Of a stretch of DNA of 64,000 bases, positions 17,557 to 26,518 are shown in pieces. Source of the stretch: Bog-473 sp963701955 (GTDB lineage Bacteria; Actinomycetota; Acidimicrobiia; Acidimicrobiales; RAAP-2); NCBI GenBank assembly GCA_963701955.1, contig OY969694.1, positions 1,922,001 to 1,986,000 on the forward strand. Direction: 5' to 3'. The position numbers were made by a program, and so were the translations under genes. The first letter of the stretch is position 1. Each line of letters opens with the position of its first letter. The notes under the pieces were generated by a model. The model ran no database searches, was not told the DNA's origin, and saw only the letters and a list, made by a program, of their open reading frames with translations.

Positions 17557-18696
17557 GTGCCGACGGTGGTCCAGAGCGGATTGGAGGGTGTCGTCGTCGC
17601 CGAGACGGCCATCGGCGACGTGCGGGGCGAAGAGGGCTTCTTCCACTACCGGCAGTACTCCGCCGTGGACCTGGCCCAGGCCCGATCCCTCGAGGATGTC
17701 TGGTTCCTGCTGTTCTCCGGACGGCTGCCAGACCCGGCCGAGTCTGCGGCGTTCTCGGCCGAGATCCGTCGACGGCGTCGAATTCCCCCCGGCGTGCGCG
17801 CTCTGCTTCCCCAGCTCGCCCGACACGGCCCACCGCTCGACGTGCTGCGCACCGCGGTCTCGCTGATGGGCGCCGAACTGGGCTGGCGCCCGAGCCACGA
17901 CATCGGCCCCGAAGAGCTCCACCACCAGGCGCTCGACCTCTGTGCTGTGGTCCCCACGATCTTGGGCGCCACCCACCGGCTCCGTCATGGACTCGATCCG
18001 ATCGAGCCCCACGAGGACCTGGGCACCGCCGCCAACTACCTCGCCATGATCACCGGGAACCGCCCGACGCCCGAACATGCCCGCGCCATCGAGCAATACC
18101 TGATCGTGACGATCGACCACGGCTTCAGCGCCTCGACGTTCACGGCGCGGGTGGTCACCTCGACGGGAGCGGATCTCGGCGCGGCGATCGTCGCGGCACT
18201 CGGCGCCTTGTCCGGCCCACTGCACGGCGGGGCACCCAGCCGGGCACTCGACATGCTCGACGCCATCGGGACACCCGATCACGCCGAGGCCTGGCTGCGC
18301 CAAGCGGTCGCGCGTGGTGATCGCATCATGGGCTTCGGGCACCGCGTGTACAAGACCGACGACCCTCGCTCGACCTTGCTGCGCTCGGTGAGCGAGCAGC
18401 TCGGCGGCCCGATGGTGGGGTTCGCCCAGTCGGTGGAGCGCACCGCCGTTGAGGTTCTGGCCGAACTGAAACCTGGTCGACGCCTGTACACCAACGTCGA
18501 GTTCTACGCGGGAGTCGTCATGCACACCTGTGGCATCCCCCGCGAGATGTTCACTCCCACGTTCGCCGGCGCCCGCACCATCGGATGGTGCACCCACGTC
18601 ATGGAGCAGGCATCGCACAACCGGCTCATCCGCCCCTCGGCACTGTACGTGGGCCCTCCGGCGCCCCAACCAGTCCCGGCCGCTCCTACCGGCTGA
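17557..18696 (+). CDS. Citrate synthase / 2-methylcitrate synthase family protein
   Basis: Condenses acetyl-CoA (or propionyl-CoA) with oxaloacetate in the family. The GTG at 17557 (VPTVVQSGLEGVVVAETAIG) begins at the conserved domain start; an ATG at 17497 is in frame but would run through the promoter. The two catalytic histidines are in LSGPLHGGAPS and IMGFGHRVYKTDDPR. The position of the catalytic aspartate (usually NVDFYSG) reads NVEFYAG, an Asp to Glu change. About 379 residues. Divergent from the HTH-bearing paralogue, so the pair is probably co-regulated. Confidence 0.88.
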   Translation: MPTVVQSGLEGVVVAETAIGDVRGEEGFFHYRQYSAVDLAQARSLEDVWFLLFSGRLPDPAESAAFSAEIRRRRRIPPGVRALLPQLARHGPPLDVLRTAVSLMGAELGWRPSHDIGPEELHHQALDLCAVVPTILGATHRLRHGLDPIEPHEDLGTAANYLAMITGNRPTPEHARAIEQYLIVTIDHGFSASTFTARVVTSTGADLGAAIVAALGALSGPLHGGAPSRALDMLDAIGTPDHAEAWLRQAVARGDRIMGFGHRVYKTDDPRSTLLRSVSEQLGGPMVGFAQSVERTAVEVLAELKPGRRLYTNVEFYAGVVMHTCGIPREMFTPTFAGARTIGWCTHVMEQASHNRLIRPSALYVGPPAPQPVPAAPTG

Positions 18697-18747
18697 AATC
18701 CGACTAACCTGCTCAGGGTTCTGAGGTTCAGGTCCGGGAGCGACGCA

Positions 18748-19296
18748 GTGACATCACAGGTCATCGGCGACAAGGGTTCACGAGGTGGAGACGCCACCAC
18801 GCGGGCGCGTCGGCTGTTCTCGTTCCCCAACCCCGTGAACGAGGTCTCGGCCCGGCTGGTTGCGGTTGGGGTCGTCGTCATGTGCGTGCTGACCGTGGCC
18901 CTCGACCTGCGCTGGGCGACCGCGGTGATCGCCTACGGGTTCATGGCCCGGGTCCTCACAGGGCCCACGCTCAGCCCACTGGGGTTGCTGGTCACCAGGG
19001 TGGTGACCCCGTGGCTGGGGCTGCCCGAACGGCCGGTGGCCGGACCGCCCAAACGGTTCGCACAAGGGATCGGTGCTGCGTTCTCGCTGACCGCGCTCGC
19101 CTTGACACTCCTCGGCTTCTGGACGGCCGCCGAGGTCGTGTTGGGGCTGCTCGTGGCCGCGGCCGCGCTCGAATCGGTCTTCGCCCTCTGCCTGGGCTGC
19201 AAGGTGTTCACGCTGCTGACCCGGGCCGGCCTCGTCCCGGCCGCGGTGTGCGAGCGTTGCAACGACATCTGGGCCGCACCGCGCCAGGCCGCCTGA
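18748..19296 (+). CDS. DUF4395 membrane protein
   Basis: Small integral membrane protein of 182 residues. The DUF4395 signature FPNPVNEVSARLVA lies at about residues 26-39, followed by hydrophobic segments. Two CxxC motifs, CLGC and CERC, occur near the C-terminus. DUF4395 genes often lie near thioredoxin or rhodanese genes, which hints at a redox or sulfur role; none is adjacent here. GTG start with GGGAG upstream. Confidence 0.8.
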   Translation: MTSQVIGDKGSRGGDATTRARRLFSFPNPVNEVSARLVAVGVVVMCVLTVALDLRWATAVIAYGFMARVLTGPTLSPLGLLVTRVVTPWLGLPERPVAGPPKRFAQGIGAAFSLTALALTLLGFWTAAEVVLGLLVAAAALESVFALCLGCKVFTLLTRAGLVPAAVCERCNDIWAAPRQAA

Positions 19297-19381
19297 AGCG
19301 GCCCCGGCGCCTCGGCGCGGCCCGTCCGGATTCTTTGCGTCGGGTCAAGACAGCACCTCGACCAGCCGAATTACCTGATTG

Positions 19382-21694
19382 ATGTCGATCGTCAGGACCA
19401 CGGCACCAGGCACGGCAGGACCACGCCCGTTGCGCCCACCCACGCCGGTGTTGGCCTTCTACGGAGTCGCGCTCGTTCTCCTCCTGGGCTTCGGCGCCAG
19501 CCTGCTGGTGCGCCACGCCGGACAGGTGTGGCCCGTGATCGACAACCAGCTCGTCGACGCCTTCGAGGTGATCGTGGCGCTCGGGTGCCTGGCACGCGGA
19601 TTGCGGAGGGGTGAGGGTCGGGGGACGGCGTTGGCCCTCGGAGCGGGCCTCCTGGCCTGGGCGCTGGGCGACGTGGCCTGGACCCTCGAGTCGTCTCCCG
19701 GATCACCATCGGTGGCCGACGGCTTCTACCTGGTCTTCTATCCCCTCGCCTACCTGGCAGTGGTGCTCAACGTCCGACGGCACCTCGGGCACCGCGAGCT
19801 CAGTGTCTGGCTCGACGGTGTCATCGCGGGACTGGGAGCGGCCGCGGTCTGCGCCTCCTTCGCCTTCGACACCATCCTGCACACGATCGGCGGGTCCGCG
19901 ACCTCCGTGGCCGTGAACCTCGCCTACCCCATCGGCGACCTGATCCTGCTGGCTCTGGCCATGTGTGCCGTCGTGATGGTGCCCGGACGTCCGGCGAGGT
20001 TGCTCCTGTTCGCTGCCGGCTGCGCGCTCATGGCGGTCGGCGACACGGTCTACCTGGTCCAGTCGTCGGCCGGCACCTATGAGGTCGGCACGCTTCTCAA
20101 CCTCACTTGGCCGGCAGCGATCTTCCTCTTGTCGGCGTCAGTCTGGCTCCCGACGTCCGTTCGGTCCGGAGCGACGCGCTTCGACCGCATGCCACGATTC
20201 GTCGTTCCCGGCCTGGCCGCGGTGGCGGGCATCCTGATCTTGATGGTGGGCAACACGCAGCACGTGAGCCGGGTCGCCCTCGGCCTGGCGATGGCGACCC
20301 TGGCCGCCGCGGGAGTGCGCCTCGCGATGTCGTTGCGCTCGCTGAACACACTCACCGAGGAGCGGCGGCATCAGGCCGTCACCGACGAGCTGACCGGCCT
20401 GGGAAACCGACGGTACCTCCTCGACGAGCTGGACCGGTCCTTCGGCACGCTCGACGGTGCCCATCGGGGTCAAGGGCGGAGACGCCTGGCCTTGTTGTTG
20501 ATCGACCTCGACCACTTCAAGGAAATCAACGACTCGTTCGGGCATCCGACCGGCGACGCCCTCCTCCGTCAGATCGGGCCACGCATCGGCGGTGCCGTCC
20601 GTCCCGGCGACGTCGTGGCCCGGCTCGGCGGCGACGAGTTCGCCGTGCTGCTCTCCGGGGCGGATGCGGCCGCAGCCACCGAAGTGGCCGAGCGCATCAC
20701 CTCGGCATTGGTTGCCCCGATCACCGTGGACGGCGCGAGCCTGCACGTCGGTGCGAGCATCGGGATCGCGGTCGCACCTGAGCACGCTGCCGATACGGCA
20801 GAATTGCTCCGGTGTGCCGACGTGGCCATGTACCGCGCCAAGGGCGCTCACTCGTCGTTCGACACCTACGAGGCTGCTCTCGACGACGGGGCCGATCGGC
20901 TCCGCCTGATGGAAGAACTGCGCGTCGCGATGAGGTCGGGCGAGCTGGCGCTGCACTTCCAGCCCCAGATCGACCTGCGGACGGGCGAAGTCGTGGCCGT
21001 CGAGGCGCTGCTCCGCTGGCCGCATCGCAGGCTCGGGCTGGTGCCCCCCGATCAATTCCTCCCGCTGGCCGAGGAGAGCGGGATGATCAGCCACCTCACC
21101 GAATGGGTGCTCGAGGAAGCGGTGGCGGCTTGTGCACAATGGTGGCGTGCCGGGCACCAGGCGGCGGTGTCGGTCAACCTGCTGGCCACTGACCTGCTCG
21201 ATACGTCGTTGCCCGACCAGGTCACCGAGATCCTCGCCCGCCACGGCCTTCCGCCCCGGGCGCTCGTGCTCGAGATCACCGAGACGATGGTCATGGCCGA
21301 CCTGACCCGGGCCAGACGGGTGATCAAGTGCCTGTCGGACTCCGGAATCGTGGTCTCGATCGATGACTTCGGAACCGGGTTCTCCTCGTTGGCCTACCTG
21401 AGCGATCTCGCTGTGGGCGAGCTCAAGCTGGACAAGATGTTCATCTCACGGCTGCGCGTCGGCGAGACACCAGGTCGCGACGAGTCCATCGTCCGCTCCG
21501 TGATGAACCTCGGGCATGCGCTCGGATTGCGCGTCGTGGCCGAAGGGATCGAGCGGCTCGACCTGATCGACTTCCTTGTCGAGCTGGGGTGCGACCGCGG
21601 GCAGGGTTTCGGGATCGAGGCTCCGCGTCCGGCCAACCAGCTCGACTTCACCGCCAGGACCCCCAGCCGCCACGACGCCCGTGCCCCCGCGTGA
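19382..21694 (+). CDS. Membrane GGDEF-EAL protein (cyclic di-GMP turnover)
   Basis: Bifunctional cyclic di-GMP protein. Residues of about 20-310 hold roughly eight to nine hydrophobic segments, a membrane sensor of no named type. GGDEF domain: DELTGLGNRRYLLDEL then RLGGDEFAVLL, intact, so diguanylate cyclase activity is plausible. EAL domain: VEALLRWPH, EITETMVM, IDDFGTGFSSLAYL, ELKLDKMF and VAEGIE, so the metal ligands and catalytic Glu/Lys are present. The QGY motif reads QGFGIEAP. ATG 19382 is preferred over a TTG just before it. It stands alone. Confidence 0.92.
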   Translation: MSIVRTTAPGTAGPRPLRPPTPVLAFYGVALVLLLGFGASLLVRHAGQVWPVIDNQLVDAFEVIVALGCLARGLRRGEGRGTALALGAGLLAWALGDVAWTLESSPGSPSVADGFYLVFYPLAYLAVVLNVRRHLGHRELSVWLDGVIAGLGAAAVCASFAFDTILHTIGGSATSVAVNLAYPIGDLILLALAMCAVVMVPGRPARLLLFAAGCALMAVGDTVYLVQSSAGTYEVGTLLNLTWPAAIFLLSASVWLPTSVRSGATRFDRMPRFVVPGLAAVAGILILMVGNTQHVSRVALGLAMATLAAAGVRLAMSLRSLNTLTEERRHQAVTDELTGLGNRRYLLDELDRSFGTLDGAHRGQGRRRLALLLIDLDHFKEINDSFGHPTGDALLRQIGPRIGGAVRPGDVVARLGGDEFAVLLSGADAAAATEVAERITSALVAPITVDGASLHVGASIGIAVAPEHAADTAELLRCADVAMYRAKGAHSSFDTYEAALDDGADRLRLMEELRVAMRSGELALHFQPQIDLRTGEVVAVEALLRWPHRRLGLVPPDQFLPLAEESGMISHLTEWVLEEAVAACAQWWRAGHQAAVSVNLLATDLLDTSLPDQVTEILARHGLPPRALVLEITETMVMADLTRARRVIKCLSDSGIVVSIDDFGTGFSSLAYLSDLAVGELKLDKMFISRLRVGETPGRDESIVRSVMNLGHALGLRVVAEGIERLDLIDFLVELGCDRGQGFGIEAPRPANQLDFTARTPSRHDARAPA

Positions 21695-21749
21695 TGGCGG
21701 GAGCCCGTCCAGTCATTGAGCGGACAGCACCTCGCCGCTCACGTGCGTC

Positions 21750-22994
21750 CTAGCGGAAGACCGAGCAGCACGTCTCTTCGGGGTACTTCGGGCGCTCTGC
21801 GGCGGGCAGCGGGGTCTTGAGCTGCTCGACCGTGGGGCCGACCCGATCCGCCACCAGCTGGAGCATGCCGAGGTCGAAGTGGTACACGTCGGCCGCACGG
21901 GCTGCCAGCAGGTCGTCCAGATCGTTCTCGGGAAGATCGAACAGCGTCGTCCGCAGCGCCTCGACGGTGAAGGGGCCCGTTCCCTCCGAGTGGGGGATGT
22001 CGGCCCCCCACATGAGGTTGGGGATCCCGAGGTCGAACGCCTGACGTAGGTCGTGTGGCCCGCCGACGTAGCAGTTCGAGGCGTAGTACTCACTCGGGGT
22101 CCGCTTCAGCTTGGCCAGCGCGTCCTTGACGTGGGCGTAGAACGGAGTCCCGGTGCCCATGTCGCGCAGCTTGAACATCATGTCCATCTTCACGAGCTCG
22201 CGGGCGATCTCCGACGCGCTGGCGATCTCGGTGGTCACGAACTTGAGATCCGGATGCCGCTCGAAGACGCCGGCAAAGATCAGGTGGCTGATGGCTCTCG
22301 CCGAGTAGAACTGGATCTCCACGAAGTGCACGAGCTGGGACGCTTCGCCACCCTCGTAGACCGACTCGGTCGGGGCGGACGCGTGGCGGTGGATCGGCAT
22401 GTCGAGCTCGGCGCAGACGGCCCACAGCGGGTCGTACTGCGGGTAGTAGAGGTTGACCATCTTGAGGACGTGGTCGCCCGGGAGCAGCACCCCCCGCAGC
22501 CCGGCCTCCTTGGCCCAGCGCACCTCGGCGATCGCTTCGTCGATGTCGTCGAGAAAGATCTGCGCGAAGCCCGCCCAACGATCGGGGGCCTCGCTGCAGA
22601 AGTCCGCCAGCCACCGGTTGTGCGCGCGCAGGCCGGCGAACCGGAGCTCGTACTCCTCCCGGGTCCGGGGCCCGGGCGAGGTCAAGACACCCGAGGGGTA
22701 GAAGGGCGGCGGGGTGTTGGGAAAGAGCACCTCCGCGGCGATCCCCTGGCTGTCGATGTACTCGAGCCTGAGTTTGGTGTCCCAGTTCACCGGGGCTGCG
22801 GCCGAGGCCACGCCCGACCGGCGGTCGACCGGCCGGTCCTGGTCGAGCTCGTCGGCCCAGGCATCGTGGAATCCGTCGGCCCACGGGTCGAACGCCTCGT
22901 GGTAGCGCTGCTCGAGGTAGGGCTTGTAGTCCCAGAGGTCGGCTCCACAGTGGCCGTCCGTCGAGATGACGATCTGATGCTGCGATTCCGCCAT
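21750..22994 (-). CDS. Amidohydrolase 2 family metal-dependent hydrolase
   Basis: TIM-barrel metal hydrolase of the ACMSD-like amidohydrolase_2 group. The N-terminal metal motif appears as ISTDGHCGADLWDYKPYL. Later come the histidine in DMPIHRHASAP, FVTTEIASA and the aspartate in LMWGADIPHSEGT. I chose ATG 22994 because GGAGGG lies 7 bases upstream; the frame extends to 23030. About 414 residues. It is not in an operon, so the substrate (decarboxylation or hydrolysis of an aromatic acid or lactone) cannot be told. Confidence 0.85.
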   Translation of the reverse strand: MAESQHQIVISTDGHCGADLWDYKPYLEQRYHEAFDPWADGFHDAWADELDQDRPVDRRSGVASAAAPVNWDTKLRLEYIDSQGIAAEVLFPNTPPPFYPSGVLTSPGPRTREEYELRFAGLRAHNRWLADFCSEAPDRWAGFAQIFLDDIDEAIAEVRWAKEAGLRGVLLPGDHVLKMVNLYYPQYDPLWAVCAELDMPIHRHASAPTESVYEGGEASQLVHFVEIQFYSARAISHLIFAGVFERHPDLKFVTTEIASASEIARELVKMDMMFKLRDMGTGTPFYAHVKDALAKLKRTPSEYYASNCYVGGPHDLRQAFDLGIPNLMWGADIPHSEGTGPFTVEALRTTLFDLPENDLDDLLAARAADVYHFDLGMLQLVADRVGPTVEQLKTPLPAAERPKYPEETCCSVFR

Positions 22995-23448
22995 GTCGTT
23001 CCCTCCTGGGTCACTTCCGGGCGACGTCACGGGCGTTCACGGGGCGCCACGCCAGGCCGACCTTTCTACCATGGTCTCGCACGCCCGGTCCCGGCCTGGT
23101 TGCCCTGGGCGCAATGCGCTCCCGTTCTCGAGATCATGAGACCGACGAGCACCATGAACCCGCGGAGGGCAAGGACGTCGGCGTTCTCCCGGAGGTATCA
23201 GACGGAAAAGGACTATCCGGCGCTGATGAGGCCCTCCCAGGACCACTGCGGGATGCACTGACCCTCCGGTAGATCGTCTGCTGAGCGGTGGTGGCGCGAC
23301 ATCGTGGTCGTGGTCGTGCCTGATCGAAACACGCGATCGCTCGATGACGAGCTTCAAGAGACCCTCGGTACCACCCGCCGCTCGTACACCGATTGCACGA
23401 CCAAAGCGTGTCACGAACCCGATGTCAGGCTGCCCCACAGGGCACGAC
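22995..23448. other. Intergenic stretch without recognised gene
   Basis: 454 bases between the amidohydrolase start and tRNA-Lys. No frame shows family motifs or a convincing start, and I see no clear repeat or hairpin with a T-run. It must contain the amidohydrolase promoter. Confidence 0.5.
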
Positions 23449-23524
23449 TGGTGGGCCGCCCGGGTCTCGATCCCGGCACCTTGGGATTAAAAGTCCCCTG
23501 CTCTTCCCGATGAGCTAGCGGCCC
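23449..23524 (-). tRNA. tRNA-Lys (anticodon TTT), CCA encoded
   Basis: The minus strand folds as a cloverleaf: acceptor GGGCCGC/GCGGCCC, D arm GCTC...GAGC, anticodon loop CTTTTAA giving TTT, T arm CCGGG/CCCGG, discriminator A, then CCA in the DNA. The outermost anticodon-stem pair (G-A) is mismatched. It stands alone. Confidence 0.93.
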
Positions 23525-23593
23525 GGGAGTGCAAGATTACCGACCCGGGATCGGGCAGGAAAGAAGGCTATTGCTCCCACCGCCCGTCCTGAC

Positions 23594-24463
23594 TCACCCG
23601 ATTTCGGCGAGCCTCCCGACCAGGGGGCCCCATCGATCCTCGAGTCGGGAGACCGGATCAGCGTCTGCGGACCCGACGACCAGTGTCCGGACCCCGGCGC
23701 TGGCGAAGGCCGCCGCCTCGCGGAGGACGGTGTCGGCATCCGCATCGTCAGGAAGTTGCAACAGTGCCGTCACCTCGATCTCGGCGGGATCACGCCCCAC
23801 CTCCTCGCAATGACGGCGCAGCACCTCCACCTTGTGGGCGACCGTCTCGGGGTCGCCGATGAGATTGCACGCATCGGCGTACGTCGCCACGAGCCGCAGC
23901 GTCTTGCGCTCGCCGCCTCCACCGATCAGCAACCGCGGCCTGGGTGAGCTCACGGGCTGCGGGGAGCACAACGTCTCGGCCAGCTGGTAGTGCGTGCCCT
24001 CATAGGCGCCGTTGTCGGGGCTCCACATCTGGAAGCAGATCTGAATGGTCTCCTCGAGTCGCTCGAAGCGCTCGCGCAACGGTGGGAACGGCACGCCGAG
24101 TCCTCGGTGCTCACGTTCGAACCAGGCCGCTCCCAGTCCGAGCTCGGCTCGTCCGCCCGAGAGCACGTCGAGCGTCGTCACCGTCTTGGCCAGGAGTCCC
24201 GGGTGCCGGTACGTGACCCCACCCACCAGGAGCCGGAACCGCAATCGATCCGTCTTGCCGGCGGCGAAGGCCAGCGTCGTGTACCCCTCGAGCATCGGCT
24301 CGTCGACGGACCAGAGCATCTCCATCTGAAACCAGTGGTCCATGACCGACAGCGTCCGCACCCCGATCTCCTCAGCCGTCCGCACCAGCGACGTGAACGT
24401 CGGGGCGATGCCCTGGGCCGCCCCCGGCCAGGTGAAGCGCATCACATGAAGGTCCAGTTCCAC
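23594..24463 (-). CDS. LLM-class F420-dependent oxidoreductase
   Basis: Luciferase-like TIM-barrel oxidoreductase. GTG 24463 gives VELDLHVMRFTWPG at the usual beginning. SVMDHWFQ, RLRFRLLVGGVTYRHPGLLAKT, LDVLSGGRAELGLGAAW and LLIGGGGERKTLRLVA are classical motifs of the F420-using group. 289 residues. It is divergent from the acyl-AMP ligase gene, with 102 bases between starts. Substrate unknown. Confidence 0.9.
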   Translation of the reverse strand: MELDLHVMRFTWPGAAQGIAPTFTSLVRTAEEIGVRTLSVMDHWFQMEMLWSVDEPMLEGYTTLAFAAGKTDRLRFRLLVGGVTYRHPGLLAKTVTTLDVLSGGRAELGLGAAWFEREHRGLGVPFPPLRERFERLEETIQICFQMWSPDNGAYEGTHYQLAETLCSPQPVSSPRPRLLIGGGGERKTLRLVATYADACNLIGDPETVAHKVEVLRRHCEEVGRDPAEIEVTALLQLPDDADADTVLREAAAFASAGVRTLVVGSADADPVSRLEDRWGPLVGRLAEIG

Positions 24464-24551
24464 CCCATCCTCCTCGTCGTGCGGGTTCTCGTCGAGGAGG
24501 GTAGTGGCCTGGTCTCCGCAGCGTGCGGGAACCGCCGTGCCGCACGACGGG

Positions 24552-24557
24552 TAGGGT
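24552..24557 (+). promoter_or_regulatory. Probable -10 box of the ligase-ACP-GNAT operon
   Basis: TAGGGT sits 8 bases before the ATG at 24566, the spacing of a leaderless transcript. This supports the short start over the longer open frame. Confidence 0.35.
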
Positions 24558-24565
24558 CGGCGCGG

Positions 24566-26164
24566 ATGAGCCTGGTCATGCGCGCGCTCCAGGCGCCCCA
24601 CGCCGACCGGGCGCGGGTTCACTGCATTTCGGACGGCTCTCGGCCTCTCACCCTCTCCGAACTCGGACGGCATGCCCAGCGCGCGGCGCGTTGGCTCAAC
24701 GCCATCGCGGGACGAGGCGGCACCGTGGCCGTGCTGCTGAGCGCGTCCCACGACTGCCTGGCCGTCTTCTTCGGAGCGCTGAGCTCGGGAACCACCCTGG
24801 TCTCGCTGCCGCATCCTGGCCGCGGCATGGATGGGAGTGAGTACCTGGCCCAGATCGACCGTATGTGCCGGCTCACCGGCGCGGCCAGCCTCGTCTGCGA
24901 CCCGGCCCTGGTGAACCTCCTCTCGGTCGGCGATCTCCCCGTTCACCCGTTCGGCGGGTGGACGTCGGGCGGGTCCGGTGCCGACACGGACACCCCGGGC
25001 AGCTTCGTGCAGTTCACGTCCGGCAGCACCGGCGAGCCGCGAGGCATCGCCCTCTCCCTCGACGCCATTGACGCCAACCTACGCTCCATGTACGGCTGGC
25101 TCCCGCCGCGTGACGGAGCCGTCCTGTGCAGCTGGCTCCCCCTCTCTCACGACATGGGGCTCATCGGTCTGGCCCTCTACGCCATCTGCTCGGTGAACCC
25201 GCCGTGGGCTGCCCCGACCGATCTCGTGCTCATGTCCCCCGAGGCGTTCCTCGCAGACCCCGCGATCTGGATGCGAGCATGCACCGATTACAGGGCGACA
25301 TCCACCACAGCGCCGCCGTTCGCGCTCCGGCTGGCGGCGCGGTCGTTGGGCTCGTCGTCCGTCGACCTCTCCTCACTCCGTAGCTTCGTGGTGGGGAGCG
25401 AACCCGTCCCCCCCGACGTGCTCCGTGAGTTCGGCGCGATGGCACAGGGTGTGGGCCTCTCGCCCACAGCGCTGTGCCCGGGCTACGGGATGGCCGAGGC
25501 GACACTGGCCGTGAGCATCGACCCCGTGGGCGCCCCGTGGTCGTCGGTACGGGTCGACACCGAGTCCCTGGCTGCCGGGGTCTGGAGTGAGACGGACGAG
25601 GGCGGCACCGAGCTCGTCTCGTGTGGGCCGCCCGTGGCCGACACCGACGTGCGGGTCTCGGGTGGTGGCGCACTCGGAGAGCTCGAAGTACGCAGCCCAT
25701 CGCTGCTCAGCCGGTACGTCGGCAGCGACACGCCTGCCCTGACGGACGATGGCTGGTTCCACACTGCCGACCTCGCGACCGTCCGCGGGGGATCTGTCTT
25801 CGTCGTCGGTCGCACGGACGACGTGTTCGTGATCGGCGGCCGCAATCTCGACGCACGCTCGCTCGACGCTGCCGCGGCATCGCATCCAGTCTGCAGGCCG
25901 GGGAACGTCGCCTGCATTCCCGACGGCCGGCGGCGCTACGTCGTCATCGCCGAGCCCCGCCGGGCCGGGATGGAGCCCTCAGAACTGCGGGCCGGAGGGC
26001 GCGAGATCCGCCAGTTGCTGGCGCGGCAGTTCGCCGCGAGCCCCTCGGCCGTCATCTTCATTGAGCGGGGAACGCTCCCGAAGACACCCAGCGGAAAGGT
26101 CCGACGGAATTATCTGCGTACCCTGTGGGCAGACGGCGAGTTGCCGCTGATCGCCACCGGTTGA
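24566..26164 (+). CDS. Fatty acyl-AMP ligase-like adenylating enzyme
   Basis: ANL-superfamily enzyme that activates a carboxylic acid as acyl-AMP. The P-loop reads FVQFTSGSTGEPRGIALS; then come the His motif WLPLSHDMGLIG, GYGMAEATLAVS, the FAAL-type LVSCGPPVADTDVRV, GWFHTADLA, and the C-terminal lysine in LPKTPSGKVRRNYLR. The 532 residues and the HDMGLIG and LVSCG motifs fit fatty acyl-AMP ligases better than acyl-CoA ligases. It begins an operon with an acyl carrier protein and a GNAT gene, so the acyl group is probably loaded onto that carrier. The acid is unknown. Confidence 0.85.
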   Translation: MSLVMRALQAPHADRARVHCISDGSRPLTLSELGRHAQRAARWLNAIAGRGGTVAVLLSASHDCLAVFFGALSSGTTLVSLPHPGRGMDGSEYLAQIDRMCRLTGAASLVCDPALVNLLSVGDLPVHPFGGWTSGGSGADTDTPGSFVQFTSGSTGEPRGIALSLDAIDANLRSMYGWLPPRDGAVLCSWLPLSHDMGLIGLALYAICSVNPPWAAPTDLVLMSPEAFLADPAIWMRACTDYRATSTTAPPFALRLAARSLGSSSVDLSSLRSFVVGSEPVPPDVLREFGAMAQGVGLSPTALCPGYGMAEATLAVSIDPVGAPWSSVRVDTESLAAGVWSETDEGGTELVSCGPPVADTDVRVSGGGALGELEVRSPSLLSRYVGSDTPALTDDGWFHTADLATVRGGSVFVVGRTDDVFVIGGRNLDARSLDAAAASHPVCRPGNVACIPDGRRRYVVIAEPRRAGMEPSELRAGGREIRQLLARQFAASPSAVIFIERGTLPKTPSGKVRRNYLRTLWADGELPLIATG

Positions 26165-26224
26165 GACCCCGGTGCCCTGGTACTGTCGCCGGCATCGGCC
26201 GCTCGGTCGGCACGTGGAGGATGT

Positions 26225-26518
26225 ATGTCGACGCCGAACTCTCGATCCGACGTGATGTCGCTCCAGGAGTTCACGGTCTGGTTCGCCAACGAGATCGAGT
26301 GGACTCCGGCGGACATCTCCGCGGACGACGACCTCGTGGAGGACCTGGGGATGGACTCGGTGGGCGCCGTCGACCTCATGGTCGCCCTGGAGGACGCCGT
26401 GGGCGGAGACGTCGTGATGCCGATCGAGTTGCTCTTGCAGATCACAACCGTGCGGGACGCCTACCTCCAGTACTGCGCTTTGGCACACCTCCCCTATGAA
26501 AGCGACGCGCGCCGGTGA
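26225..26518 (+). CDS. Acyl carrier protein
   Basis: 97-residue phosphopantetheine carrier. The attachment serine is Ser45 in EDLGMDSVGAVDLM, preceded by the acidic helix DISADDDLVED. Start ATG 26225 has GGAGG 5-9 bases upstream. It lies 60 bases after the ligase and overlaps the GNAT start by 4 bases (ATGA/GTGA type). It is distinct from a housekeeping fatty-acid ACP, since no fab genes are near. Confidence 0.9.
   Translation: MSTPNSRSDVMSLQEFTVWFANEIEWTPADISADDDLVEDLGMDSVGAVDLMVALEDAVGGDVVMPIELLLQITTVRDAYLQYCALAHLPYESDARR

Noticed and set aside
19297..19340. GC-rich hairpin after the DUF4395 gene as a terminator
   Set aside because: The stem is short and the T-run (TTCTTT) weak and distant; not enough to call.
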